Source: Gammaproteobacteria bacterium
GTDB taxonomy: Bacteria; Pseudomonadota; Gammaproteobacteria; Steroidobacterales; Steroidobacteraceae
DNA length: 64,000 bases
Reading direction: 5' to 3'
NCBI GenBank assembly: GCA_021773365.1
Contig: JAJFKF010000105.1
Span: forward strand, 1-64,000
In this document: positions 38,502-48,700 of the stretch, piece after piece
How the letters are laid out: each line of letters begins with the position of its first letter
Numbering within the stretch: the stretch's first letter is position 1
The notes under the pieces: model-generated
Told to the model about the DNA's origin: nothing
What the model saw: only the letters and a program-made list of their open reading frames with translations
The model's database searches: none
Translations under genes and position numbers: made by a program

Positions 38502-39661
38502 TTATTGCGCTGCAGGTGCGAGCACTATGCGGTTGGCCTTGTCTATTGCCCGCAGGGAGAAGGCACTTTCCAGGCTGGCGATCCATCTATATTGTCGTTC
38601 ACTATCGTGCCGGTGACCCGCAGGTCGCCGATGCGCTCGTCTTCGAAGACCACAGGTTTATGTGCGTAGCGGTTGACGTCCTGCAGAACGTAGCGTAACT
38701 GCTCGCGCTCGAAGGCAAGACGACCATTTCTCCAGGCGGTGGTCAGCGCCGGGTCGTTGGCATGGCGAGCGGAGTCGAAACCGAACTCGCCGATTGTTGT
38801 TTGATAGCCGGCCTGCAGGCGCCGTGGCAGGCGCTTCATGGAGCGCTCACCAGCCCCGCTCAGGCGCTGCAGCAATGGCACTGTCGGCTCAACCAGAACC
38901 TGCCCCTCCATCACGGCAACCACCACACGATCTGAACTGCGCCTGAGATTGAACTCCGTACCCAGCGCCGTCACTGTTGCCGTGCCTGCACGCACCGAGA
39001 ATGGGCGCTCAGGATCATTCGCCACGGTGAAGAATGCTTCGCCTTCCACCAGGGTGAGCTGACGCGCCGAACTGCTCAGCTTCACCTCCAGGCGTGACTT
39101 CCCGCCCAGGACAACTTCCGATCCGTCCTCCAGGCGCAGCGTGCGGTTTTCGCCAACCAGCGTTTCAATGCTGTGAACAGTGCCCGCTCCGCTATCGACG
39201 AACGCATAGAACAGAGCGCCCACTCCGACTGCACAGAAAGTGGCCGCCGCGGCCAATGTCCACTGCGATCTGCGCCGACCGGCAGGGCGCCCGAGGTAGC
39301 TGCCTATCGGGACGGTGCCATCGTATTGATCCTCACGCAGTTCCTGTTGTCCTGTCAGCGCTGGCTTGCCGATTGCATCAAGGCCGCGCCACACCTCCTC
39401 TATGCGGTGGAACGCCTGTGCGTGCTCGGCCTGCGCAGCCATCCAGTTCTGCCATTGCAGCGTTGCCTGCAGCGAGACATCACCGCCCTGCAGGCGCGTA
39501 AACCATTCAGCGGCTGCCTGATGAATGGGGTCGTGTTCGGAATGAGCCGGTCTGCAGGCTCGAGCGAAGGGATGGTCTTCGCTCGAGCCCGGCAGATTGG
39601 AAGCAATTGTCGCGGTGCCGCAACAGGTTGTACCTGGCTGGCTGCCATTGCCTGATAGCAT
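38502..39661 (-). pseudogene. FecR-type gene with a frameshift and unclear start
   Basis: The body is FecR-like: AAAEWFTRLQGGDVSLQATL, a membrane helix, RTLRLEDGSEVVLGGKSRL, GEAFFTVANDPERPFSVRAG and GTEFNLRRSSDRVVVAVMEG. Near 38583-38586 a one-base loss shifts the frame to SPAWKVPSPCGQ-stop. In the other frame the expected end continues from 38582 as IASLESAFSLRAIDKANRIV and LAPAAQ with TAA at 38504-38502. No ATG, GTG or TTG lies within a normal distance before the first conserved residue, and no sigma gene precedes it. Probably a decayed orphan, unless the shift is a sequencing error. Confidence 0.75.
39557..39589. repeat. Perfect 13-bp inverted repeat with 7-base loop
   Basis: GGCTCGAGCGAAG (39557-39569) and CTTCGCTCGAGCC (39577-39589) around GGATGGT. 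It lies at the N-terminal edge of the fecR pseudogene, about 100 bases before the lipoprotein gene. No T-run on either side, so it is not a textbook terminator. Confidence 0.8.
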
Positions 39662-39692
39662 TCCGGCACAAACCTTTCCGGGAGGACAGAGC

Positions 39693-40328
39693 ATGAGGAC
39701 GCTTTGCATCATCACCTTGATGCTGACTTCAACCGCACTGATAAGCGGATGCGCCGGCACACCGTCACGACCGACTGCCCATATCAAGCATTCAATCATC
39801 TCCTCCGCCCTGGAAAGTCAGACTGAGAGGCGGAACCTGATCGAAGACAACTGGTCCATGCTGGTGCAGTTCAACTTTGTGACCAGCGAACTTATTGACG
39901 CCGCCTCAGCCATCGCCCATGAGGTAAAACCCGATGGCAGCCCCTCCGCCGCCGTTTCCACTGCATTTCATGTGTTCTATCTCCACGACTCAGGCCCCTA
40001 CGTGTGGATCCAGAATCACACTTATTCCGGAAGCAAACCCACGGTGGCAGTAGACGGCCACAGTCCGATCGCACTGCCCCAGGATGGCAGCGTATCCGTG
40101 CAGACGGCGCCACCCGAGCTGATCGACCTAATGCTGCAAGGAGCCGTCATACGGGGCCGCTATGGCGTGCGGTCGCAGAACGATCGGGAATTCATCCTTG
40201 ATCTGCGCGGCTTCCCGCAGGCCTGGGAGAGACTGCAAGTCTCGGCAAGACGGAGATCCGCGGCTATGACACCAGTCGCGATCGAATCGCTCTGGGACGG
40301 ATTGTCCTTTTCGAAATCCACGCAATAG
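39693..40328 (+). CDS. Lipoprotein of unknown function
   Basis: 211 residues. The signal CIITLMLTSTALISGCAG holds a clear lipobox (ISGC). The ATG follows a good ribosome site (GGGAGGACAGAGC). The mature part has no family I recognise; it carries FVTSELIDAASAIAHEV and AFHVFYLHDSGPYVWIQ. It is flanked by the fecR pseudogene and the class A receptor, both on the other strand, so it stands alone. Confidence 0.65.
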   Translation: MRTLCIITLMLTSTALISGCAGTPSRPTAHIKHSIISSALESQTERRNLIEDNWSMLVQFNFVTSELIDAASAIAHEVKPDGSPSAAVSTAFHVFYLHDSGPYVWIQNHTYSGSKPTVAVDGHSPIALPQDGSVSVQTAPPELIDLMLQGAVIRGRYGVRSQNDREFILDLRGFPQAWERLQVSARRRSAAMTPVAIESLWDGLSFSKSTQ

Positions 40329-40461
40329 GCCACGAAAAGCACCGATGTGCGTGCCCATGAACGCAAGCTGCTAAACGAACGCCGGTCGGGCCATCTTCTG
40401 CATGGTCAACAATTTCCCGAGCCCGATCGTCAGTACTCCATTGGCGCTACAGGCGTTCAGA

Positions 40462-43400
40462 TCAGAATCGTTTGACCACCGCCACCGAATATGCACGCAG
40501 CCGCGGATCACCGTACACGCTGTAGCCACCGAAGGCGCCGGTGGTGGCCAGGATGGGCGGACTGGTATCAAACACATTCTGCACGCCCAGCGTCAGCTCC
40601 ATGTCCGCCAGCAGACCGCCAGCCGTCGCCGCTGCGGCATCGAAGCGGTAGCGTGCAAACAGGTCGTGGTAGATCTGGCTGGGAATGGTGTCGCTACCCT
40701 GCCCGTTGCGGATGCGCGTCATGGTCGCCGTGGAAGCATCGCCGGGATAGGCGATGTAGTCGTCGTAGTACTGGAAGCTCCAGCCCAGGCTCCAGGGCCC
40801 ACGATCCAGCGTCAGCCCGCCATTCACGCGCAGCTTCAGCGCCGAGTCACCGCTGAAACCGCCGATCTGCACCACCGGAGAACTTTCCAGCAGCTGACGT
40901 TTGAAGCTGGGCTGATAGGTACCCACCGCATAGGCGCTGAACGTACCCACCGCCATCTCCCAGGCGTAGTCGATCTGCACGTCCCAGGCCTCCACTTCGG
41001 TGTTGGACAGATTGGCCATGGTGAAATCAAACGAGGTGATCTCGCCCGCCGTGTAGCCCAGCAGCTCATCATCCATGCTCAGGGGGCCACGTCCCACGCG
41101 CCCCGGCAGGGCGTCCTCGTTGTCGATGACCTGCTGGAAGCTCAGCGCCCCGATTTCATCGCTCTTGCGGATGCGGGTGTAGTCAACTGCCAGACGCAGA
41201 CCCGGAACAGCGGCGGGTGTGAGGACGGCGCCAGCCGAGAAGCTCTCGGACTGCTCGGGTTTTAGATTGGGGTTGCCGCCACGGTACGTCAGCAATGGAT
41301 CAAGATAGGTGAACGCCCCACCCCGCTTCGGATCGAGCACCAGAACAAAGCCGTTGGGATCCTCGATGCGGAACACCTGCTCGATTGAAGGCGGCAGGAA
41401 GCCGGTGCCATAGCTGGCGCGCAGCAGCAGGCCCGGCAGTGGCGTATAGCGAAGCCCCAGCGTGAAGTCGGTGGAACTGACTTCGTTTGTCGCCCGCTCG
41501 ACCGCCTGAAAAGGTCCGTCGCGCGAGGGCACCTGCAGCACATCATCAGGCACGGTGACGGTCTGGTACTCATCATGTCGCGCCGACACCTGCAGTTGCA
41601 GCTCATGCACCAAGGGTATCTGCGCATCGGCAGACACCAGCGGCACCAGTGTTTCCATGTACAGGCTGCGCACGGTTTGCGCGCGACTGGGATAGTACAA
41701 GGGGTCAACAAACTCACCGCTGGAGGGGCTGATGGTGTCGATGAAGCTCCTCTGCACCTCTTCCTCACGGCGCTCCAGCAGCACCGACAGGGTCAACGGA
41801 CCGGCGGGCAGTCGCGCCAGCGGACCGGCCAGGCGCAGCGCAGTGCTGCGCAGCTGCGTATCCACCGGGCCGAAGAAGAAGTTCGGCGCCGGCAGCAGGT
41901 AGGGCGAAAAATCCAGCGGATAGGCATTCAGATCGCGCAGCACATCCAGCGTGCCGGCCTGCAAGGCGGCGTTTCCTGCCGAGTTGATCGCCGGACTGAC
42001 CGAATCATATTCCAGCCGCGCCCGGCTCCAGTTGACGTCCCCCTGCAGCGACCAGCGCCTGGGCAAGCGCACAATCACGCCGGCGGCGGCCTGGCGAGTC
42101 TCGGAGAAGGAGTTCACGTCGAAGCCCAGTCCGGGCGTGGGGAAGACGATACGCACGGGGTCCAGAAAGGGATTGGCCGGGGAAGAACCGAACAGTGTCA
42201 GCAGCCCCGGCACGCCTGCATTACGACCGCGGCCTTCATTGTTATAGATGGACAGATCGACAAATGCCTCGACCGACGCCCCGAATTCGCGACGCAGGTT
42301 CAGTGCGGCCGATTCAATGGTGGGGCTGTTCAGCAGCGTCTGCTGCCGGCCGGTCAGATCATCAGGCAGATCCAGATTCAGGTTGCCGGCGTTGGCAATC
42401 AGGGCCGCGCCGCCGTCGGAAGCCAGACCCGCGTAGCCGTAGGGTACAAAGGTGTGGTTGAAACCCAGGGAGATACCATCCACCGTGCCGTTGTCCAGGC
42501 GCAAAGGCCCGCCGGACAAACTGGCGATGTTGGTGGTGGCGCCTCGCGGCGGTGAGGTGCTGAAGAGCTGGGCGCGGTCGTTCTCGTACAACAGCGCCCG
42601 CCCGCGGCGGGCGAAATCGCGTTCACCGACCAGCAGCGGATTGGAATCGGCGTAGCTGGCAATCAGCATGACGTTGGTCTTGCCGTCTTCGAGGCTGAAG
42701 CCGGCGCTGGCCTCCAGCCGCCGCTGGCCGGCATCGGAATCGAAGGTATTGCCGTAGCTGGCTTTGATGGTAATGCCCGAGTATTCGCGCTTGAGAATGA
42801 TGTTCACCGAACCACCGGTGGCACCACCACCGTAGATGCCCGAGGCCGTGGAGGGCAGCACCTCAATGCGCTCCACCGCGTCGACCGGAATGCCGTTGAT
42901 GTCCGGCTGATTGAACGCGCCGGTCACGCCGTTGAAGATGCCCGGCAGGCGGCGACCGTTGAGCAGGATCAGAGTTTGATTGGCGCCCAGGCCGCGCAGG
43001 TTGACGGTGCTCTGGTTGCCGAACTGGCCACCGGCATCCTGGCTGTTTGTCTCACCGACGGTGTTCATGGGCAGCCGGGTCTTGAGAAACTGCTCCAGGT
43101 TGCCGGCCATGGAGCGCTGGATCTCCCCCGCCTCGTACACCACATAGGGTTGGGCATCATCCTCGCTGCGGCGGATATCGGCGTTGAGCGAGCGCTGGCC
43201 TTTCACCAGCATCTCCGGGATGCCCTTCTGATCCTGCCGGGAATCCTCGGCGGATTGTGCGTTGCTGCCGGGGCCGGCCGGTGCCTGCGCTTCATCCCCA
43301 GTGTTTGTTGTTCCGGCAGCACCGCTGCGGGCCAGGGCCAGACCCAGCGTCGAGGCGCGCGTGCGGTCAGCCCCCGCGCGGCCTTCCTCCACCGTGGGCG

Positions 43401-43755
43401 CCTCGCCTCCGGCAGAGGCGGCGAGAATGGCCACGGTACGCTCATCGATGAACCGGGCCTTGAGCGAGGTGGCTGCCAGAATCCGCGACAGCGCATCATC
43501 GGGCGTGTACTCGCCCACGACTGCCGGGGCGCGCGCGCCGCCAAGCTGGTCGGAGTACAGCACCACCTGCAGACCCGTCTGCGCGGCAAAGGCGTTCAGG
43601 GCATCACCCACCGCCTGCGCGGCGATGTTCAGTGAAAACGTCCCCATGGTGGCCGGCACCGCGGCCGCAGGCGGTTGCGCCGCCACGATGCCGGCCGCAG
43701 CGCTCAACCACGCCCCCAGTGCTGTCGCCCGCAATGTTGTATTGATATTGTTCAT
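40462..43755 (-). CDS. STN-domain TonB-dependent receptor, class A (A2)
   Basis: 1097 residues. Signal peptide about 1-26; STN domain 39-112 (FSLNIAAQAVGDALNAFAAQ); Ala/Gly-rich linker; plug start IPEMLVKG at 179-186; the class motif SEDDAQPYVVYEAGEI; plug core VNLRGLGANQTLILLNGRRL and GIYGGGATGGSVNIILKREY; barrel ending YSVAVVKRF with C-terminal Phe. It diverges from its sigma-fecR pair, and a shared palindromic element (43857-43870) lies between. Substrate unknown. Confidence 0.92.
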   Translation of the reverse strand: MNNINTTLRATALGAWLSAAAGIVAAQPPAAAVPATMGTFSLNIAAQAVGDALNAFAAQTGLQVVLYSDQLGGARAPAVVGEYTPDDALSRILAATSLKARFIDERTVAILAASAGGEAPTVEEGRAGADRTRASTLGLALARSGAAGTTNTGDEAQAPAGPGSNAQSAEDSRQDQKGIPEMLVKGQRSLNADIRRSEDDAQPYVVYEAGEIQRSMAGNLEQFLKTRLPMNTVGETNSQDAGGQFGNQSTVNLRGLGANQTLILLNGRRLPGIFNGVTGAFNQPDINGIPVDAVERIEVLPSTASGIYGGGATGGSVNIILKREYSGITIKASYGNTFDSDAGQRRLEASAGFSLEDGKTNVMLIASYADSNPLLVGERDFARRGRALLYENDRAQLFSTSPPRGATTNIASLSGGPLRLDNGTVDGISLGFNHTFVPYGYAGLASDGGAALIANAGNLNLDLPDDLTGRQQTLLNSPTIESAALNLRREFGASVEAFVDLSIYNNEGRGRNAGVPGLLTLFGSSPANPFLDPVRIVFPTPGLGFDVNSFSETRQAAAGVIVRLPRRWSLQGDVNWSRARLEYDSVSPAINSAGNAALQAGTLDVLRDLNAYPLDFSPYLLPAPNFFFGPVDTQLRSTALRLAGPLARLPAGPLTLSVLLERREEEVQRSFIDTISPSSGEFVDPLYYPSRAQTVRSLYMETLVPLVSADAQIPLVHELQLQVSARHDEYQTVTVPDDVLQVPSRDGPFQAVERATNEVSSTDFTLGLRYTPLPGLLLRASYGTGFLPPSIEQVFRIEDPNGFVLVLDPKRGGAFTYLDPLLTYRGGNPNLKPEQSESFSAGAVLTPAAVPGLRLAVDYTRIRKSDEIGALSFQQVIDNEDALPGRVGRGPLSMDDELLGYTAGEITSFDFTMANLSNTEVEAWDVQIDYAWEMAVGTFSAYAVGTYQPSFKRQLLESSPVVQIGGFSGDSALKLRVNGGLTLDRGPWSLGWSFQYYDDYIAYPGDASTATMTRIRNGQGSDTIPSQIYHDLFARYRFDAAAATAGGLLADMELTLGVQNVFDTSPPILATTGAFGGYSVYGDPRLRAYSVAVVKRF

Positions 43756-43829
43756 AGCCCTACCCCGATACCGATCAGAAGACGCCTGTGAGAAAGCCGG
43801 CGGCCCGCCAGGCAGGCCCCGTCAGGCGT

Positions 43830-43897
43830 TGTAGAACACCGGCCCGGGCGATTCAGGGACAAAATTGTCCTCAAACCGCTCACTCGACGTTCCTATA
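43830..43897. promoter_or_regulatory. Predicted back-to-back ECF promoters of TBDT A2 and sigma (cassette 4)
   Basis: The palindrome GGACAAAATTGTCC (43857-43870) gives a TTGTCC element facing each way. On the plus strand TATA begins at 43894, and on the minus strand TACA begins at 43833, each 24 bases from its TTGTCC. The -10 blocks are less similar to CGTCTA than in other cassettes. A 7-bp inverted repeat (TCTACGC/GCGTAGA, 43908-43926) sits in the sigma leader. Confidence 0.45.
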
Positions 43898-43958
43898 CCC
43901 TGGGGGTTCTACGCTCAGGGCGTAGACTGATGCAGAAATCGACGTGCCGGAAGCCGAA

Positions 43959-44507
43959 ATGCTGAAGAACGAGCCGCAGGTCCCGCATGCGCAGCGCGAG
44001 GTACTCGAAGACCTCGCCCCGGCGCTGTATCGTTTCCTGCTGCGCCGCCTGCGCAGCCGGCGCGATGCGGAAGATTTGCTGCAGTCAGTGTACCTGCGCT
44101 TCCTGCAGACCCCGCATACCGAGCTGGTGCGCCAGCCGCGCGCCTACCTGTATCGCATCGCCACCAATGTCATCAGCGAGTTTCACATGCGCCGGCAGCG
44201 CGAACCGGTGCTGTACGACTCGCAAACCGCCAGCGAGGTGGCCGAACAGGCGCCGGCGGATGACATGTGGACCGACGGCTATGGCGAACGCCTGGCCATG
44301 GAGGAGCAGCTCAAACGTGTGCTCGACCAGCTGCCGAAGACCTATCGCGCCGTGCTGCTGATGCGCACCCGCGACGGCCTGTCGTTCAAGGACATCGGTC
44401 AGCGCCTGGGCATCACCGAACAATCCGCACGCAAGTACATGGTGCGCGCCATGGCGCAGTGCCGGGTCGCCCGCTGGCCGCAGCCCCCGGAGCGCCGGTC
44501 CTCATGA
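43959..44507 (+). CDS. ECF sigma factor, FecI-like (cassette 4)
   Basis: 182 residues from the ATG at 43959, preceded by GGAAG at a suitable distance; an upstream GTG at 43944 is possible. Region 2 (RLRSRRDAEDLLQSVYLRFL; RAYLYRIATNVISEFHMRRQ) and region 4 (LDQLPKTYRAVLLMRTRDGL; IGQRLGITEQSARKYMVRAM). It overlaps fecR by 4 bases (ATGA) and diverges from TBDT A2. Confidence 0.92.
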   Translation: MLKNEPQVPHAQREVLEDLAPALYRFLLRRLRSRRDAEDLLQSVYLRFLQTPHTELVRQPRAYLYRIATNVISEFHMRRQREPVLYDSQTASEVAEQAPADDMWTDGYGERLAMEEQLKRVLDQLPKTYRAVLLMRTRDGLSFKDIGQRLGITEQSARKYMVRAMAQCRVARWPQPPERRSS

Positions 44508-45565
44508 ACACACCCGCCGTGCAACAGCGCATCGCCAGCGAAGCCGCCGAATGGCTGCTGCGCCTGGAGGAAGACGATGGCGCCTCCTGCAGCACGGACT
44601 TTGTTCAGTGGCTGCGGGTCTCTCCGCACCACATCGACGAATTCCTGCTGGTCGAGGCGGCCTGGCGCAGCATGCATCACGCCGACCCGCAGCGGCGCAT
44701 CGATCTGGACGCATTGATCGACAGCGCCCGCAGCGACATCGTGCCGCTGAGCGATACGCCCTTTGCCGCGCCCGCCACGGCACACCGGATAATCGCGCCA
44801 CGCGCCCGCCGGCGCCCCTGGGCCTACGCTGCCGGCATCGCACTGCTGATCTGCGGCGGCTGGTTCGCGTCCTCATGGTTCACGGCCCCGCCCGCCTATC
44901 AAACCGCAGTCGGCGAACAACGTGCCTTCAAGCTGCCCGACGGCTCGCTGCTGCATCTGAATACGCATTCACGCGCCGAGATCCGCTTCTCGGACGAAGC
45001 CCGCGAAGTACACCTGCTGCAGGGCGAGGCCCTGTTCACCGTCAAGGCCGACAGCGCACGCCCCTTCCGCGTGCTCAGCGGCACGGCCAAGGTCCAGGCC
45101 ATCGGCACCGCCTTCAATGTCTACTATCGAACCGACAGCAGCACCGTGGTGTCGGTGGTCGAAGGTCGCGTGAACGTCTCCACCGCCGCGCCTGGCGACG
45201 GACACGATACAGACAGCCGCACCGCCCCGCTGTCCGCCGGCGAGGAGGTGCGGGTACAGTCGGACGGCAGGATCGTCAAACAAAACGCCGCGGACATCGC
45301 CAGCACCCTGGCCTGGCGCCAGCGCCGCCTGGTATTCCGCGCCACGCCGCTGGCCGAGGTCATCGCCCAGTTCAATCGCTACAACAGCGCGCCACGCCTG
45401 CAACTGTCCAGCGATGCCATTGCCCGGCGGCGCATCACCGCCACCTTCAATGCCGACGATCCCCGGGCGCTGCTGAACTTCCTGCGCGAGGATGCGACGG
45501 TGCTGCTGGAAGTTGGCGATGACACGGTAACGATCGACATCCGCGGCGGCGGGAACACCATGTGA
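44504..45565 (+). CDS. FecR-type anti-sigma/sensor protein (cassette 4)
   Basis: 353 residues. Cytoplasmic domain (ASEAAEWLLRLEEDDGASCS), membrane helix about 107-125, periplasmic FecR domain (RAFKLPDGSLLHLNTHSRAE; GEALFTVKADSARPFRVLSG; GTAFNVYYRTDSSTVVSVVE) and C-terminal STN-like fold (FRATPLAEVIAQFNRYNSAP). Partner of the sigma factor that overlaps it and, by the shared promoter region, of TBDT A2. The 160 bases that follow, up to the convergent TBDT A3, hold only a weak hairpin (GCTCCC/GGGAGC). Confidence 0.92.
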   Translation: MNTPAVQQRIASEAAEWLLRLEEDDGASCSTDFVQWLRVSPHHIDEFLLVEAAWRSMHHADPQRRIDLDALIDSARSDIVPLSDTPFAAPATAHRIIAPRARRRPWAYAAGIALLICGGWFASSWFTAPPAYQTAVGEQRAFKLPDGSLLHLNTHSRAEIRFSDEAREVHLLQGEALFTVKADSARPFRVLSGTAKVQAIGTAFNVYYRTDSSTVVSVVEGRVNVSTAAPGDGHDTDSRTAPLSAGEEVRVQSDGRIVKQNAADIASTLAWRQRRLVFRATPLAEVIAQFNRYNSAPRLQLSSDAIARRRITATFNADDPRALLNFLREDATVLLEVGDDTVTIDIRGGGNTM

Positions 45566-45725
45566 TGCTTGGCGCCCAGGATGCGGTGCGCGTTCTCCAC
45601 CCGCACAGGTGCTCCCACGTTGACGGGAGCGCTCCTCCGTACCGTGTGGCCCCAGGTATCGGCCCGCGGGTTACAAACAGGAACGGGCGCTGACCTGCCA
45701 CCCGCCCACTGCCACATGCAGCAAC

Positions 45726-48700
45726 TTACTGGCCGAATCGCTTGCTGAAGGCGATCGAGTAGCGCCGCAGGCGCGGATCGCCTTCGGTGCTGTAGCCCCC
45801 GAAAAGATAGGTGGCGGCGCTGGCCAGTATCGGCGGACTGTGATTGAAGACATTCTGCACTGACACGCGCAGATCAGCGTTCTTCAGCAGGCCACTGGCA
45901 AAGCCGCCGGATCCCTCAAAGCGATACCGCCCGAACACATCATGGTACGCCTGGGTGGGAATCCATTCAGATCCTTGATTGAATATCATGACGTCGCGAT
46001 CATAGTCCGATGCGGTAGCTGCGTAGATCCGGTAACTATCATAGTACTGCATGTTCCATCCCAGACTGAGTGCGCCCCGACTCCAGTGCACGCCGGCATT
46101 GACGCGCCATTTCAGCGGACCATCACCGTATCCCACTTTCTCAATCTCATTGCTGTCCGCCGTGACCTGCTGCTTCAGGTGAGGCTGCAACGTGAAGATC
46201 GCATCCGCCGTGAAATCACCAAGACGCGTCTCCCAGGTGTAGTCGGCCTGGACATCGAAGGCTTCAAGCACGCTGTGGGCAACGTTGACGTTACCGAGAT
46301 TCAGCTCGCGAATCGCGCCGCCGGTGTAGCCCAGCACCGTATCGGCTGGCGTCAGCGGCTCACGCACAATGTACCCGGGAAGATCATCTTCCAGATCGAG
46401 ATAGTTCTGAAATGGCAGCGTGGTGATTTCATCGGCCTTCTCGATTCTCGTGTAATCCACGGATAGCCTGAATCCCGGCAAACTGTCTGGCGTGAGAATC
46501 GCACCGGCTGACCAGCTCTGCGATCGCTCCGAACGCAGCTGCAGGCTGCCAACCAGAGAAAAGCTCTCTACGTTTGCACCCGTAACCGGCAGCCCACCGC
46601 GCTTGGGGTCCGTCAACCCGAAGAACTCAATGTACTCTGTTGGCAGCAGAGCTTCCGAGAGCTGCAGCGGCGAAGGTGGCAGAATCCCTTTACCATAGCT
46701 CACTCGCAAGGCCAGATCCCGCGCTGGCACATAGCGCATACCCAATGTGTACTGATGCCCCGCGACCTTGTTCGTCTGATACGGCACATCGGGAAACGGC
46801 CCATCTGCGGAGGGAATCGATACCTCACCGTCACCCAGCGGACGTGCGCGCGTCTTCGTGCCGTCGTAGCGGTAGGAAGCCTGCAGATCGAGTCCACGCA
46901 GGCCGGTGCGCGCATTTCGCGCCGACACCAGCGGCGCGGTAAGTTCGGAATACACGCTCTCGGTAGTCGCACCGATTTCGGCATAGTACAGGTAGTATGG
47001 ATCTGTGCTGCCCAGGGATCGCAGGGTCAACACCTGATCTCCGGTCAGTTGCTCACGATTCTCCAGCAGGGCCACCAGCCGCAATGGTCCGCCAGGCAAT
47101 TCAAGCAGCGGGCCAGCCAGGCGCAACGTCATATCCTCGTGTGAAACGGGGTAATCCGCCGCTGTCGACGCAACCTGATCAGGCGGGCCGGGATAGTACG
47201 CCGAGAAATCCATAGGGTAGGCATTCACATCACGCAATGGGTCCAGCCTGCCATCGAGCAGCGCAGCCTTTCCATCCTGACTCAGGAATGCACGCGGATA
47301 GTGAAATGCGAACGAAGACAGACTCCAGCTGTACTCCCCCTGCAGTGTCCAATCACGCGGCAATCGCACGATGAGCCCGCCGCTCACCTGCTCGACCCTG
47401 GATTGATGGCGCGTTCGCAATCCGGTGGTATCGTATCCGGGCACGGGTAGCGCAAGCCGCACTGCCTCGGTAAACGGATTATTCGGGCCTGCAGGCAGGA
47501 CAAGGTTCGTGTCTCTTGATGCCTGTCCGCTGCCCACTGCTGAAGCCCGATTGTCGTAACGGGACAAATCCACAAACGCCTGGATTCGCCCGGAGAACTC
47601 GCGCCGAATACTCAAGGAAAACGAGCGCACGGCCGGCGCTGCTATCAGAGAGTATTGACGACCGATCAAATCGTCTGCCAGCCCAAGATTGTACTGCCCG
47701 GCAGTGCTCAGGAAGGCTGCACCACCGTCGCTCGCCGGTCCGGCGTAACCCATGGGCACATGCGCGGTGGGAAAGCCCAGTGATTGCGCACTACCGAGCA
47801 GCACCAGGTCGTTACCACTGACACTCTTGATGTTGGTGGTATAGCCGTGCACTGGTCCCGTCTGGTCAAAGAATGCATCGCGGTTATTGGCATACTGCAA
47901 GGCGCGGGAACGCTCTGCGAATTCACGGTCGCCGAGATACAGTGGACTGGCATCCTGGTAGCTGGCCATGAATGAAATTCCGGTGCGCCCGCCTTCAAGA
48001 TTCAGTCCGCCGGCAACGTCGAGGCGCCGGTCGGCGCCACCGCCCGCGAATGTGTTGTCGTAACGTGCGGTGAGCTCAAGCCCTGAATAGTCGCGTTTGA
48101 GGATGATGTTCAGCACACCGCCCGTTGCACCGCCGCCATAGATGCCACCCGCCGTGGAAGGCAGCACCTCGATACGCTCAACCGCCGAGAGCGGAATGCC
48201 GTTGATATCGGGCTGCCCGAAGTCCACGCTGTCGCTGACGCCAGGCTGGCGCCGGCCGTTGACGAGAATGAGAGTCTGATTGGCGCCCAGGCCACGCAGA
48301 TCGACTGTGCTGCGATTGCCCTGCAGACCACCCAACTCCTGACCTGCGCTTCCACGCACCTGGTTCATTGGCAACCGGGTCTTGAGAAAGGTGTTCAGGT
48401 CCGGCGCCATGGAGCGGTCAATATCCTCTGCATCGAAGACCACATAGGGCTGCACGTCGTCCTCGGTACGGCGAATATCGGTGTTGGAGGTACGTGCGCC
48501 TTTGACAAGCATTTCCGGAATGCCTGCCGAAGAAGGTGGCACCAGCCGCGTATCCTCGTGCTCTTCATCGCGGGTACGCGCGCTGCCGCCATCGTCCTGC
48601 ACCTCGCCTGAAGACGATGACTGGATCCCGGCCAACTGAAGACTATCCGTGGAAAATACCGCGGTGGTCGGAGCCGTTGCGGCCGGCTGCACCGTCACCG

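Noticed and set aside
45566-45725. Possible small gene or terminator between fecR (cassette 4) and TBDT A3
   Set aside because: Only a 6-bp GCTCCC/GGGAGC stem without a T-run, and no start with a ribosome site.
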